Shown one piece after another: positions 1 to 7,603 of a stretch of 64,000 nucleotides of DNA. The stretch's first letter is position 1. Each line of letters opens with the position of its first letter. Both the position numbers and the translations under genes were made by a program. The notes beneath the pieces were generated by a model that had not been told where the DNA came from, ran no database searches, and saw only the letters and a program-made list of their open reading frames with translations. The stretch comes from Streptomyces canus (lineage in GTDB: Bacteria; Actinomycetota; Actinomycetes; Streptomycetales; Streptomycetaceae), in assembly GCF_030815415.1 (NCBI RefSeq), contig NZ_JAUSWW010000001.1, positions 6,944,001-7,008,000 on the forward strand, given 5' to 3'.

Positions 1-189
1 CCACAACGAGACGTCCGGCGGCTCGCGGAGGCCCTGGACACCGTGCTGACCGATGACTCGATCGCACACGACATGGGCCTGGCGGCGCGGAGCATGGCGG
101 TCGACAGGTTCGACTTCCTGGTCCAGGGCGCCCGGCTCCGTGGACTGCTGTCCGCTCATGGCCTGCTCGCGGCCGAGACGAGGAAGTGA
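1..189 (+). CDS. Glycosyltransferase family 4/1, C-terminal fragment (runs off window)
   Basis: The reading frame is open from base 1 and ends at TGA 187-189, so only the last 62 codons are visible. The peptide has the usual tail of GT-B glycosyltransferases: an L-A-E-A-L-x-x-V-L-T-D-D stretch, then M-G-L-A-A-R and a V-D-R-F-D-F helix. In such enzymes this C-terminal helix packs back onto the N-terminal domain. The next glycosyltransferase starts 7 bases downstream, so the two are probably cotranscribed in a surface-glycan cluster. The donor and acceptor cannot be inferred from this fragment. Confidence 0.75.
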   Translation, partial: PQRDVRRLAEALDTVLTDDSIAHDMGLAARSMAVDRFDFLVQGARLRGLLSAHGLLAAETRK

Positions 190-196
190 GCTTCTG

Positions 197-997
197 ATGA
201 CACACCGCAGACCACGCGTTCGCCTGGTGGTGCCGACCACGGGTGGGCGCCTGACCTATCTGGAACAGTGCCTGGCCTCGATCGGCCGCCAGGACGAACT
301 GGCCGAGGTGGTGATCGTCGGCCCGGCGGCGCCCTCCCCTGCACTGCGTGAACTCGTACGGAGCCATCCGTGCCGATACGCCGCGGAAAGCGGCCGTGGC
401 CTCAGCAACGCGGTCAACCAGGGCTGGACGGACGCCGACACCGACTACCTCGGCTGGCTGGGAGACGACGACCTTCTCACCGTGGGATCCTTGTCGGCGG
501 CGGTGGGAGAACTCGAACGAACCCCCTCGGCGGCCATGGTGTACGGCAGGGTGGGCGTCATCGACTCCAGCGGGAACGACCTGTACACCATGCGCCCCGG
601 GAGGCTTGCCCCCTGGCTGCTCCCGTACGGCGTGAACTTCGTCTGGCAGCCCGGCTCGCTGTACCGGCGGGCCGCCGTACGACAAGTCGGCATGCTCGAT
701 CCGTCACTGCGCTACACCATGGACTTCGACCTGCATCTACGGCTGCGGGAGTACGGAAGGCTGCGCTACCTCCCGCGCCCGCTGGCCTGCTACCGCTCTC
801 ACCCCGACACTTTGACGGCGACGAATCCCGAGCCGTACGGCGAGCGCCGCCGGGTCATGAACCGCCACCTCGGGCCCGTGGCGGGTGCCCTTCAGGCGTG
901 CTGGTGGCCGGCGGCCAAGTACGCCGGCCGGGCCTTGGGCGCACTGCAGTTCCATATCGGCCGCCATGCCACAGCGCGCGACCAACCCACGTCCTAG
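197..997 (+). CDS. Glycosyltransferase family 2 (GT-A fold)
   Basis: This 266-residue protein starts at ATG 197, chosen because GAGGAAGTGAG lies just upstream and the family's first beta strand (VRLVVPTTGG) begins at residue 6. It shows the GT2 pattern: nucleotide-binding N-terminus, a G-R-G-L-S-N-A-V-N-Q-G segment, then a W-L-G-D-D-D motif near residue 93 supplying the metal-binding aspartates. A conserved W-Q-P-G-S-L-Y-R-R element and an M-D-F-D-L-H-L-R acceptor-region motif follow. It should transfer a sugar from a nucleotide donor in the cytoplasm. Its TAG stop (995-997) lies inside the CTAG duplicated by the adjacent insertion sequence, so the protein end is unchanged by that insertion. 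Confidence 0.85.
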   Translation: MTHRRPRVRLVVPTTGGRLTYLEQCLASIGRQDELAEVVIVGPAAPSPALRELVRSHPCRYAAESGRGLSNAVNQGWTDADTDYLGWLGDDDLLTVGSLSAAVGELERTPSAAMVYGRVGVIDSSGNDLYTMRPGRLAPWLLPYGVNFVWQPGSLYRRAAVRQVGMLDPSLRYTMDFDLHLRLREYGRLRYLPRPLACYRSHPDTLTATNPEPYGERRRVMNRHLGPVAGALQACWWPAAKYAGRALGALQFHIGRHATARDQPTS

Positions 998-1061
998 TAG
1001 GGCTTGGTCATCTTCACTTGTGCGTGCGTGTCTGATGCTGCGTGTGTGTCGTTGGAGTGGT

Positions 1062-2327
1062 GTGACACCTGAGGAGATGGCCTCGGTCCGGGGGGACTTG
1101 GAGGCGTTCGCGGCGGAGTTGTTCGACGGGTTCTTCCGTGCGGATCAGCGGCGGTGGGGGCAGGCGTATGTGCGCGGGCTGCTGCTGGACGGGCAGCGCA
1201 AGTCGGTGGAGCCGATGGCGGCCCGGCTGGGTGAGGACGGCAACCGGCAGGCGCTGGCGCACTTCATCACCTCCAGCCCGTGGGATCCCGCGCACGTGCG
1301 GGCCCGGCTGGCCTGGAGGATGCACGAGGCGATCGGCCCCGAGGCGTTGATCGTCGACGACACCGGCTTCCTCAAGGACGGGGATGCGTCGGCGTGTGTG
1401 TCGCGGCAGTACACCGGCACCGCGGGCAAGGTCACCAACTGCCAGGTGGGCGTCTCGCTGCACCTGGCCAACGACCGTGCCTCGGCCGCGATCGACTGGC
1501 GGCTGTTCCTGCCCGCATCCTGGGATCCCGACGCGCCGGAGTCCGACCCGGACAAGATCGCCCGCCGCGGCCGGTGCGGGATCCCCGACGGGGTGGGGCA
1601 TGTGGAGAAGTGGCAGCTGGCCCTGGACATGATCGACGAGACCCGGTCGTGGGGCATCGACGTCCCCCTGGTCGTCGCGGACGCCGGATACGGCGATGCC
1701 GCCGCCTTCCGGCTGGGCCTGGAGGAACGCAAGCAGCCCTACGCGGTGGGGATTTCTTCCCGCCATACCGCCCAGCCCGCCGACGCCCAACCCGTCCAGC
1801 CCGACTGTGCGGGCACCGGCCGGCCACCCAAAATGCAGTACCCCGAGCCTGCGCAGAGCATGAAAGACCTGGTCATCGCGGCCGGGAGAACGGCCGCGAG
1901 ACCGGTGTCGTGGCGGGAAGGCTCCCGGCCGGGCAAGGGGGTCAGTGGCTTCAAGCGTATGTATTCGCGGTTCGTCGCCCTGCGGATCCGCCCGGCCGGC
2001 CGCGCCATCCGCAAGGCCACCGACGATCCTGAACTGCCCGTGCGGTGGCTGCTGGCGGAATGGCCCGCGACCGAGCCCGAGCCGGTCCAGTTCTGGCTCT
2101 CCAACCTGCCCTCCGGCATGCCACTGGCCACGCTGGTGCGGCTGGCCAAGCTCCGCTGGCGCATCGAGCACGACTACCGCGAGATGAAACAGGCCCTGGG
2201 ACTGGCCCACTTCGAAGGCCGCACCTTCAACGGATGGCACCACCACGTCACCCTCGTCTCCGCCGCCCACGCCTTCTGCACCCTGCAACGACTGGCACCA
2301 GACCCAAAAGACGCCACGCAGGCCTGA
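1062..2327 (+). CDS. IS701-family DDE transposase (ends early by frameshift)
   Basis: This is a cut-and-paste transposase with an RNase-H-like DDE core. Visible family features are the D-G-Q-R-K-S-V-E-P-M-A region, the L-I-V-D-D-T-G-F strand with the first catalytic aspartate, V-V-A-D-A-G-Y-G with the second, and W-R-I-E-x-D-Y-R-E-M-K-Q-A-L-G-L with the glutamate. The GTG at 1062 gives a compact start; ATG 1035 and ATG 1077 are alternatives. The frame stops at TGA 2325-2327. A family-like tail (L-S-L-Y-Q-V-V-R-D-L-Q) continues in the -1 frame to 2428, at the edge of the right inverted repeat. The stop is therefore probably the result of a lost base, or is bypassed by frameshifting. Confidence 0.85.
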   Translation: MTPEEMASVRGDLEAFAAELFDGFFRADQRRWGQAYVRGLLLDGQRKSVEPMAARLGEDGNRQALAHFITSSPWDPAHVRARLAWRMHEAIGPEALIVDDTGFLKDGDASACVSRQYTGTAGKVTNCQVGVSLHLANDRASAAIDWRLFLPASWDPDAPESDPDKIARRGRCGIPDGVGHVEKWQLALDMIDETRSWGIDVPLVVADAGYGDAAAFRLGLEERKQPYAVGISSRHTAQPADAQPVQPDCAGTGRPPKMQYPEPAQSMKDLVIAAGRTAARPVSWREGSRPGKGVSGFKRMYSRFVALRIRPAGRAIRKATDDPELPVRWLLAEWPATEPEPVQFWLSNLPSGMPLATLVRLAKLRWRIEHDYREMKQALGLAHFEGRTFNGWHHHVTLVSAAHAFCTLQRLAPDPKDATQA

Positions 2328-2428
2328 GCCTCTACCAAGTGGTCCGCGACCTGCAGACCCTCCTCGCCACCTGGACCGGCACCTGCCCCACCTGCCACCG
2401 CGACATACCCACACCACTACGAACCTGA
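2303..2428 (+). other. Out-of-frame transposase tail behind a -1 slippery heptamer
   Basis: Bases 2303-2309 read C_CCA_AAA in the transposase frame, matching the X_XXY_YYZ pattern used for -1 ribosomal frameshifting. A slip there enters a frame encoding 40 further residues that include W-T-G-T-C-P-T-C-H-R, and ends at TGA 2426-2428, the first three bases of the right inverted repeat. That compact end suggests this was the original C-terminus. A single-base deletion in the C3/A4 run is equally compatible. I did not find a convincing stimulatory hairpin by eye. Confidence 0.5.
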
Positions 2429-2438
2429 CCAAGCCCTA

Positions 2439-3161
2439 CTAGTCCCGCACCTCGTAGACGAGGAAGTCCGCGAACGAGGTGTCGGGCCTGGTCGAGTCGG
2501 TGCAGGGGTACCGGTTCCCGACCCTCTCGCGGAGCCGCCACCGGGGAAACCGCTCCACCACGTCGCGCGCCACCGGGCGGTGGCGCACATGCGGCGGGAC
2601 ATGCCCACGCGCGGCCAGGGTGTCCGAGTCGCTCGTGTAGAGCACCACGAACCGCCCGGCAGCCCCGAACACCTGCGACAGATGCAGGTCGTAGAGGTCG
2701 TCCTCGACCAAGTGGAAGATGACGTCCAGCGACAGCGCCAGGTCCGCCCGCAGGAAACCGGCGGGGTCCGAGAACAGCCTCGGACTGAACGTCAGGAAGC
2801 TCTTGGTGGAGTCCCCGGCGAACCGGGCGGCGGCGCCCCGAAGCCCTGCCGGGGACACGTCGAGACCGAGGTAGCGGGGGTATTCGGCGAGTTCGAGCTG
2901 GCGGCCGTCCCCGCAGCCGAACTCGACGACCGACGCCACGCCGTTCTCGGCGACGAACCGGTTGAGCACCTCGGCCTTGAACCGGGCGAGCGCATCCTGC
3001 GACCCGGGGCCCGACGTGCCTCCCTTTGCGTAGCGTTGCTCCCAGTAGGTGAGCGACCCCGGGAAGAGCCGTCGCCTGGCCGAACGGTGGACGGCGTCGA
3101 CCGCCGGCCCGATGAGCGGCATGGTGCGCACTGTCTCTCCGGCGGACCTGCTCGGTGTCAC
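2439..3161 (-). CDS. Class I SAM-dependent methyltransferase
   Basis: The 240-residue protein carries a Rossmann SAM-binding signature, V-V-E-F-G-C-G-D-G-R-Q near residue 80, followed by a Y-L-G-L-D-V-S strand that would hold the ribose-binding acidic residue. A D-L-A-L-S-L-D-V-I-F-H-L motif 4 region follows. The N-terminus (P-G-S-L-T-Y-W-E-Q-R-Y-A-K-G-G-T-S-G) resembles methyltransferases of sugar and polysaccharide clusters. The GTG start at 3161 is preceded by AGGAG and overlaps an upstream reading frame's TGA by four bases. The TAG stop is inside the CTAG duplicated by the IS element. The substrate is unknown but is probably a sugar hydroxyl or carboxyl. Confidence 0.8.
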   Translation of the reverse strand: MTPSRSAGETVRTMPLIGPAVDAVHRSARRRLFPGSLTYWEQRYAKGGTSGPGSQDALARFKAEVLNRFVAENGVASVVEFGCGDGRQLELAEYPRYLGLDVSPAGLRGAAARFAGDSTKSFLTFSPRLFSDPAGFLRADLALSLDVIFHLVEDDLYDLHLSQVFGAAGRFVVLYTSDSDTLAARGHVPPHVRHRPVARDVVERFPRWRLRERVGNRYPCTDSTRPDTSFADFLVYEVRD

Positions 3162-3345
3162 GACATGCTCCTGTCTGGGGTGGGGGGACTGTCCGCGAGG
3201 ATCCCGCGGTACAGCTGTTCAGCGAGTTCAGCCTTGGCCGTCCAGGTGCTACGGAGCGCCCGGCGCCGACCCGCGGCCACACCACCACGAACGGTGACAG
3301 CAGGCTGTGGAAGGCCAAAACCTCGAGGAAATCGATGAGTTGTGA
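3158..3345 (-). pseudogene. Decayed tail of a cluster gene between glycosyltransferase and methyltransferase
   Basis: No intact gene fills the gap between the genes ending at 3368 and starting at 3161, yet two frames look coding. Upstream is a hydrophobic stretch including F-L-E-V-L-A-F-H-S-L-L-S-P. After a frame change near 3250 comes S-T-W-T-A-K-A-E-L-A-E-Q-L-Y-R-G-I-L-A-D-S, ending at TGA 3160-3158 in a GTGA overlap with the methyltransferase start. The overlap implies a real upstream gene once ended here and that most of it has been deleted. I do not recognise the family. Confidence 0.4.
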
Positions 3346-3367
3346 GTCGTGAGTCGGCTGGACGGGA

Positions 3368-4555
3368 TCATCGTCTGCTGATCAGCCGCAGCAGGCCGTC
3401 GCAGAATCGTGTGGCCATGCCCTCGGCCGTGTAGTCGGCGGCGTCCGTCACGCAGGCCGCGCTGAGCGACGCCAGACGGGCGGGGTCGTGCATCAACGCG
3501 GCTGCGGCTGCGGCGAAGGCAGCCGGATGGTCCGGTGTGATCGCGGCGTTGCGGCCGTTGACCAGGTACTCGAATTCCGGCGCGTGCCAACGCCAGTCGG
3601 TTGTGATGATCGGGGTGCGTAGGGCGAATGAGTCGACCGCGCACAGTCCGACCCTTCCAGGCATCAGCATGACGTCGCTGACAGCTCCGAGCAGGGCCGC
3701 GCTCCGCCCGGTCGCGCGGCCTACCGGGACCACTGGACTTCCTGGACGGGAGGCAGCCTCGGCCACCAGTCTCTGCTCAGTGCCGTCCCCGGCCACCAGT
3801 AGGCGAAACCCAGGCAGTTCATCGGCGATCCGCTCGGCGGAGTCCAACAGGAACGGGATTCGCTTCGGCCTGTCCAGTCCACCGACGAACAGTGCGGTGC
3901 GCCCGGCGACCAGGCCGTACCGCTGCCGTAGCGCCGCCGCTTCCGCATGCTCGGCCGTCCCCGGCTGCTCGGCGCGCTCGCGGTCGGCGGCCAGTTCCGC
4001 GGTGTCGGCGGAGTTGCGCACCACGGTGATTCGGGCCCGGGGAAAACCTCGCGATGCCACGTGAGCGGCTCCGCTCTCTGTATAGGCGAAAAACCACGCG
4101 CCCCGCCGGGTCAGCGTGTCCTTGATCGAGGAACCCAGGCGGCTGGAGGGTCTGGTATAGGTCCGGCCATGGCCCCAGAAGGCGACCCGGGGAGCGCGCC
4201 CCGCCGCTCGTCCGACCAACTGCTTCAGCAGGAGCGGATACGTCTCCAGATTGTGCAGCGCCTGCTCCAGCACGACCACGTCGGCAGAACCTGCTCGACG
4301 CTGTACCTGATGCCAGATCAGGTATCGCCCACGGGGCGCGGGCAGCCTTCGGGCGGGCACCTGCACCGTGCAGGTGCAGGGAGTTGTGTCCCGCCGGGCT
4401 TCATGACCCGGCAGGGGAGGGCCGTGCAGCACTTCCAGGGCGACACCTTCGGCATCGAGGCAGGTCTGCACGTGCTGGAAGAAGGTGGCCCGATAGTTGG
4501 GCACGTACGGCTGTACGACGACGACCCGTCGCCGAGAACCACTTCTGCTCAGCAC
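3368..4555 (-). CDS. GT-B fold glycosyltransferase
   Basis: This 395-residue protein begins at GTG 4555, inside a 7-bp overlap with the end of the upstream glycosyltransferase. The N-terminal domain opens with V-V-V-V-Q-P-Y-V-P-N-Y-R and includes F-W-G-H-G-R-T, both common in GT4 enzymes acting on lipid-linked glycans. The C-terminal domain has A-L-F-V-G-G-L-D-R-P-K-R-I (donor-site arginine/lysine) and L-L-V-A-G-D-G. The final nucleotide-sugar region reads M-P-G-R-V-G-L-C-A-V-D-S-F-A-L-R-T-P-I, replacing the usual E-x7-E with a rarer variant. It is likely a cytoplasmic enzyme extending the polysaccharide repeat; sugar specificity cannot be read. Confidence 0.8.
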   Translation of the reverse strand: MLSRSGSRRRVVVVQPYVPNYRATFFQHVQTCLDAEGVALEVLHGPPLPGHEARRDTTPCTCTVQVPARRLPAPRGRYLIWHQVQRRAGSADVVVLEQALHNLETYPLLLKQLVGRAAGRAPRVAFWGHGRTYTRPSSRLGSSIKDTLTRRGAWFFAYTESGAAHVASRGFPRARITVVRNSADTAELAADRERAEQPGTAEHAEAAALRQRYGLVAGRTALFVGGLDRPKRIPFLLDSAERIADELPGFRLLVAGDGTEQRLVAEAASRPGSPVVPVGRATGRSAALLGAVSDVMLMPGRVGLCAVDSFALRTPIITTDWRWHAPEFEYLVNGRNAAITPDHPAAFAAAAAALMHDPARLASLSAACVTDAADYTAEGMATRFCDGLLRLISRR

Positions 4556-5841
4556 GCCGCCTCCGCGATGTCAATGCGCCGCGGCCCCGTGGCACACTCG
4601 ATGGCCTGTGCGTAGACGGAGGCCATGGTGGCCGTCCAGGACGGTGCGGCGTATCGCTCGGCGTGCACTCTCCGGCAGCGCTCACGCAATGCGGGAAAGC
4701 GCTCGTGGGCGGCAGTGAGCGCGTGCGGCAGCTCGTGGGCGCCCTTGTAGACCGCACCCGTGCCGTGGCGAAGCACACTGTCCGCCGCGGCTGACCCGGC
4801 CAGGGCCAGCACCGGCAACCCGGCGGCCAGGGCCTCCTGACAGATGACGGGTGCCATCTCGGGACAGACACTGGGGAAGATCAGGCCCGTATAGCAGGGC
4901 AGTCGGTCCCGGAGCTGCTGACGTGAGAGCGCGCCGATGAGCCGCACCCCTTTGGGTGCGGCTGCTCTGCAAGCCGACTCCAACGGGCCGGAGCCGATCA
5001 CGTCGAGCGGTTCGTTCTCCGGCCAGCTTTGCAGCAGCGGAACGATGCCCTTCTCCTCGCTCAGTCGGCCGGCGAACAACCAGCGCATCGCCGGTTCTTC
5101 CACGGTGGAGTCCATGGTGTGAACGGCTCCTGAAGCGTCGACGAAGTTGGGCACCAGGGCGAGTTTCCGGGGCGGTAAACCAAAACCGAGGTAGAAGTTC
5201 CGGCTGTACTCGGAGAGCACCACCAATCGGTTGGCGCGACGCAGCACGGGATGCATCGCCGGACCTCTCCGGCCGGCCCACGCGAGGGGGAAGGTGGCGC
5301 TGCGTGCGGCGCGGTAGCAGCCGTGCCGTAGCCCGGCCCATCGGTCGCCGTCGGGACATGCGGTGCACATCCTCTCGTCACGGAAGAGTGTCCCGGCCGC
5401 GCATGCCGGACGGTAGTTGTGCACGGTGGCCACGAGGGCGCCAGGCCAGCGCTCCAGCCAGCTGGTGCCGAAGTTGGGGAAGAGGTTATGTACATGAACG
5501 ACATCAGGGGCCAGTCGCTCCAGTTCCGCCAGGGGCGATCGGCCGTGGCCGGTTGCGACTCGGACCGCAGCCCGCAGGGTGTACCCCGGCTCAGCCTGCA
5601 ACGCGTCGGTGTGCGCGGCAACGATGGTGACCTCGTGTCCGGCGGCGCGCAGCGCCTCCGCTTGGTCGAGCACGACTGTGTTCTCGCCGCTGGGCTGGTG
5701 CGAGGAATAGAAGCTGTGCACCAGCGCCACGCGGTAGGTCACGGGAGGCCCGGGCGGACCTTCGGCCCGGAGGTGAGCTGTCTCGTTCACTCGGCCATCC
5801 TCGGCATCCGTGTCGCTGATCAAGCATGATGATGGTGTCAC
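4549..5841 (-). CDS. GT4 family glycosyltransferase
   Basis: The protein is about 430 residues if translation starts at GTG 5841, which overlaps the upstream methyltransferase stop as GTGA. A second in-frame GTG at 5790 is possible. The sequence V-A-L-V-H-S-F-Y-S-S-H-Q-P-S-G-E-N opens the acceptor domain. D-V-V-H-V-H-N-L-F-P and a Cys-containing loop with C-T-A-C-P-D-G-D-R follow, as in many GT4 polysaccharide enzymes. The C-terminal domain has L-F-A-G-R-L-S-E-E-K-G and the donor-binding motif F-P-S-V-C-P-E-M-A-P-V-I-C-Q-E-A, with E-x7-E spacing. It probably acts with its neighbours in stepwise assembly of one glycan on the inner membrane face. Confidence 0.85.
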   Translation of the reverse strand: MTPSSCLISDTDAEDGRVNETAHLRAEGPPGPPVTYRVALVHSFYSSHQPSGENTVVLDQAEALRAAGHEVTIVAAHTDALQAEPGYTLRAAVRVATGHGRSPLAELERLAPDVVHVHNLFPNFGTSWLERWPGALVATVHNYRPACAAGTLFRDERMCTACPDGDRWAGLRHGCYRAARSATFPLAWAGRRGPAMHPVLRRANRLVVLSEYSRNFYLGFGLPPRKLALVPNFVDASGAVHTMDSTVEEPAMRWLFAGRLSEEKGIVPLLQSWPENEPLDVIGSGPLESACRAAAPKGVRLIGALSRQQLRDRLPCYTGLIFPSVCPEMAPVICQEALAAGLPVLALAGSAAADSVLRHGTGAVYKGAHELPHALTAAHERFPALRERCRRVHAERYAAPSWTATMASVYAQAIECATGPRRIDIAEAAC

Positions 5842-6650
5842 CGGCGGTTCCCGGCGACGAGGCCGAAGGTCGTCGTTGGGAAGAACCGTTCTCCGGCGAC
5901 CTGCAGCAGCCCTGACTGGGTGGACCAGTACCGCTTGACCTCTACTTCCTGGAAGGACGGGTCGAGCAGGTCGCGCAGGGCCTCCTCGTCCACACCGTCG
6001 CGGACGACGTGGTACTCGACCATGTCGGCCTCGTTGGCCTGGTCGTAGACGCCGCGCGACCTGCGCAGGCGGGTGGCGAGGCCGCGGCGGAGTTGGCCCT
6101 GCCCGAGTCGCCAGAGGAAGTACGCGTTGCGGTCCAGGCTCATGGACAGCCGGGAGCGGCGGGGATACCAGAGGGGATCCTGGGCGCTGAAGAACGCGCC
6201 GCCGGGAACGACTTGATCGATGAGCTGCTCGACGGTGCGCAGGTAGTCCGGGATGTGGTGCAGGACGGAGATGCACACGACGGCGTCGACAGGCCCGGCT
6301 CGGTGGGCCGAGGTGCCGTCCTTGTCGTACAGCACAGTGACGTTCGGATTGCACCGGAACCGGCTCCGGAGAAAGCGGACGCTCGGCTCGCTCATCTCCG
6401 TCAACGTGACCTGCGCGCCTGCAGCCAGCAGATGGTCGGTGAAGGTGCCGTGCCCAGCTCCCAGTTCGAGTACTCGGCATTGCCCATTCCGGTCGATGAC
6501 CCCCTGTACGAGGGCATGCAGGCTTCCGATCAGCCGGTCACGAATCGTGTGGTGGCGGATATGCGGGGAGCCCTTTGAGTAGTCGTGCCCGACTCCATGC
6601 TCGCGCTCTTGCAGTTCCCGAATCGACGGTTTCCCCGGAGTGATCGTCAT
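5838..6650 (-). CDS. Class I SAM-dependent methyltransferase
   Basis: This is a 270-residue enzyme with the SAM motif V-L-E-L-G-A-G-H-G-T-F-T around residue 60. The post-I acidic strand is V-T-L-T-E-M-S-E, and V-V-C-I-S-V-L-H-H-I-P-D-Y follows. It starts at ATG 6650, overlapping the WecG-like gene's TGA by four bases, and its own stop overlaps the next gene's GTG. This tight coupling suggests stoichiometric production with the transferases on either side. It probably O-methylates a sugar or lipid-linked intermediate in the same pathway. Fold assignment is firm; the substrate is inferred only from context. Confidence 0.82.
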   Translation of the reverse strand: MTITPGKPSIRELQEREHGVGHDYSKGSPHIRHHTIRDRLIGSLHALVQGVIDRNGQCRVLELGAGHGTFTDHLLAAGAQVTLTEMSEPSVRFLRSRFRCNPNVTVLYDKDGTSAHRAGPVDAVVCISVLHHIPDYLRTVEQLIDQVVPGGAFFSAQDPLWYPRRSRLSMSLDRNAYFLWRLGQGQLRRGLATRLRRSRGVYDQANEADMVEYHVVRDGVDEEALRDLLDPSFQEVEVKRYWSTQSGLLQVAGERFFPTTTFGLVAGNRR

Positions 6651-7603
6651 GGCCGTACCCTAGGAACCCCACCGGGAATCTCCCGGACTTCGCCAACGAG
6701 TTGGCCCGAATTCAGGCGATCGGCCGCCGGGTGCACCGCACCGCCGCCGGTTCTCAGCGGGCGGCTCGCCTGGCGCATCACACCGCGCACGAACCGCGCA
6801 TTCCCGAACACGTACCGCCGCCACAACCGTCGCGGCTCGCTGCCCAGTCGGAACAGCCACTCCAGCCCGTTGCGCTGTATCCAGGGCGGTGCCTGCCGCT
6901 TGGTGCCGGCGATGAAGTCGAAGGCGGCGCCCACGGCGACGGCCACCACGGGAAGTGCGGCACGCAGGTCGGCGACCCAGCGATCCTGCTTGGGGGTGCC
7001 GAGACCGACCCAGACGATGTCCGCTGCGGCGGAACGGATGTCCTCCACCTGTTGCCGCAGATCCTGGGGGGTCAACGGCCGGAAGGGCGGGGAACAGGTG
7101 CCGACGATCTGCGCTTCCGGAAAACGCCGTCGCAGTTCCCGGTGCAGCGCGTTCAGTACCTGGGGCGTGGAGCCGAGGAGGTAGTGGTTCAGTTCGGCGT
7201 GTCGGCTGAGGGCGAAGACGTCCAGCAGGAGGTCGGGGCCGTAGACGCGTGTGCTCGGCAGGGTGACGCCGCGGTGGAGCAGCTGGTTGGCCCATACGAC
7301 AGGCTGTCCGTCGGGCAGGTTGAGAGAGGCCGAGCGCAGGATGCCGTGCAGCTCGGGGTCCCGGTCCGCGAGGGCGAGCGTGTACGCGTTGGACAGATGG
7401 ACGTCACTGCCGGGCGGGGCGCCGAGGGCGTCCGGTCCGCCGGTGTCCCCATGGCGGGCCGCGCGGATCCGATGGGCGAGGTGCACGATGTGACGGGCCG
7501 CACTCTCGCGGGTGTGCGCGGTGATGGGTACCCCCAGGCACTCGACCACGGGTGCGGTCGACGTCAGCCCTGTCGTTCGTGAGCTTGGTGGGGCGGCGGT
7601 CAT
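6647..7603 (-). CDS. WecG/TagA/CpsF-family glycosyltransferase (GT26)
   Basis: Members of this family transfer N-acetylmannosamine(uronic acid) or related sugars to a lipid-linked acceptor in teichoic acid, enterobacterial common antigen and capsule synthesis. The 318-residue sequence shows [11 protein letters not shown], which matches the conserved aspartate region, V-Y-G-P-D-L-L, and the hallmark [11 protein letters not shown]. The C-terminal [16 protein letters not shown] motif is typical as well. The ATG at 7603 overlaps the epimerase stop (ATGA). Together with the initiating transferase at 8793 it argues for an undecaprenyl-phosphate-linked glycan whose second sugar is added here. Confidence 0.9.
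   Translation of the reverse strand: MTAAPPSSRTTGLTSTAPVVECLGVPITAHTRESAARHIVHLAHRIRAARHGDTGGPDALGAPPGSDVHLSNAYTLALADRDPELHGILRSASLNLPDGQPVVWANQLLHRGVTLPSTRVYGPDLLLDVFALSRHAELNHYLLGSTPQVLNALHRELRRRFPEAQIVGTCSPPFRPLTPQDLRQQVEDIRSAAADIVWVGLGTPKQDRWVADLRAALPVVAVAVGAAFDFIAGTKRQAPPWIQRNGLEWLFRLGSEPRRLWRRYVFGNARFVRGVMRQASRPLRTGGGAVHPAADRLNSGQLVGEVREIPGGVPRVRP

Larger units (their letters stand above)
998..2438 (+). mobile_element. IS701-family-like insertion sequence, 1441 bp, complete ends
   Basis: The ends are 13-bp perfect inverted repeats, TAGGGCTTGGTCA at 998-1010 and its complement at 2426-2438. They are flanked by a direct CTAG at 994-997 and 2439-2442. A 4-bp duplication of form YTAR is what I recall for IS701 elements, and the internal transposase fits that family. 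The element lies exactly between two convergent genes. The left CTAG holds the TAG stop of the upstream glycosyltransferase, and the right CTAG holds the stop of the leftward methyltransferase. Removing the element and one CTAG restores a junction where both stops overlap on one palindrome. Neither gene is damaged, and the perfect repeats suggest a fairly recent insertion. Confidence 0.9.

Noticed and set aside
1014-2432. 472-codon open frame on the minus strand through the insertion sequence
   Set aside because: It is the antisense of the transposase, is rich in Arg/Gly/Pro and has no recognised motif or ribosome site.
5842-6480. N-terminal extension of the glycosyltransferase frame up to 6480
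   Set aside because: That part is out of frame with the real methyltransferase at 5838-6650 and reads as Arg/Pro-rich shadow; the GTG at 5841 overlaps the methyltransferase stop.
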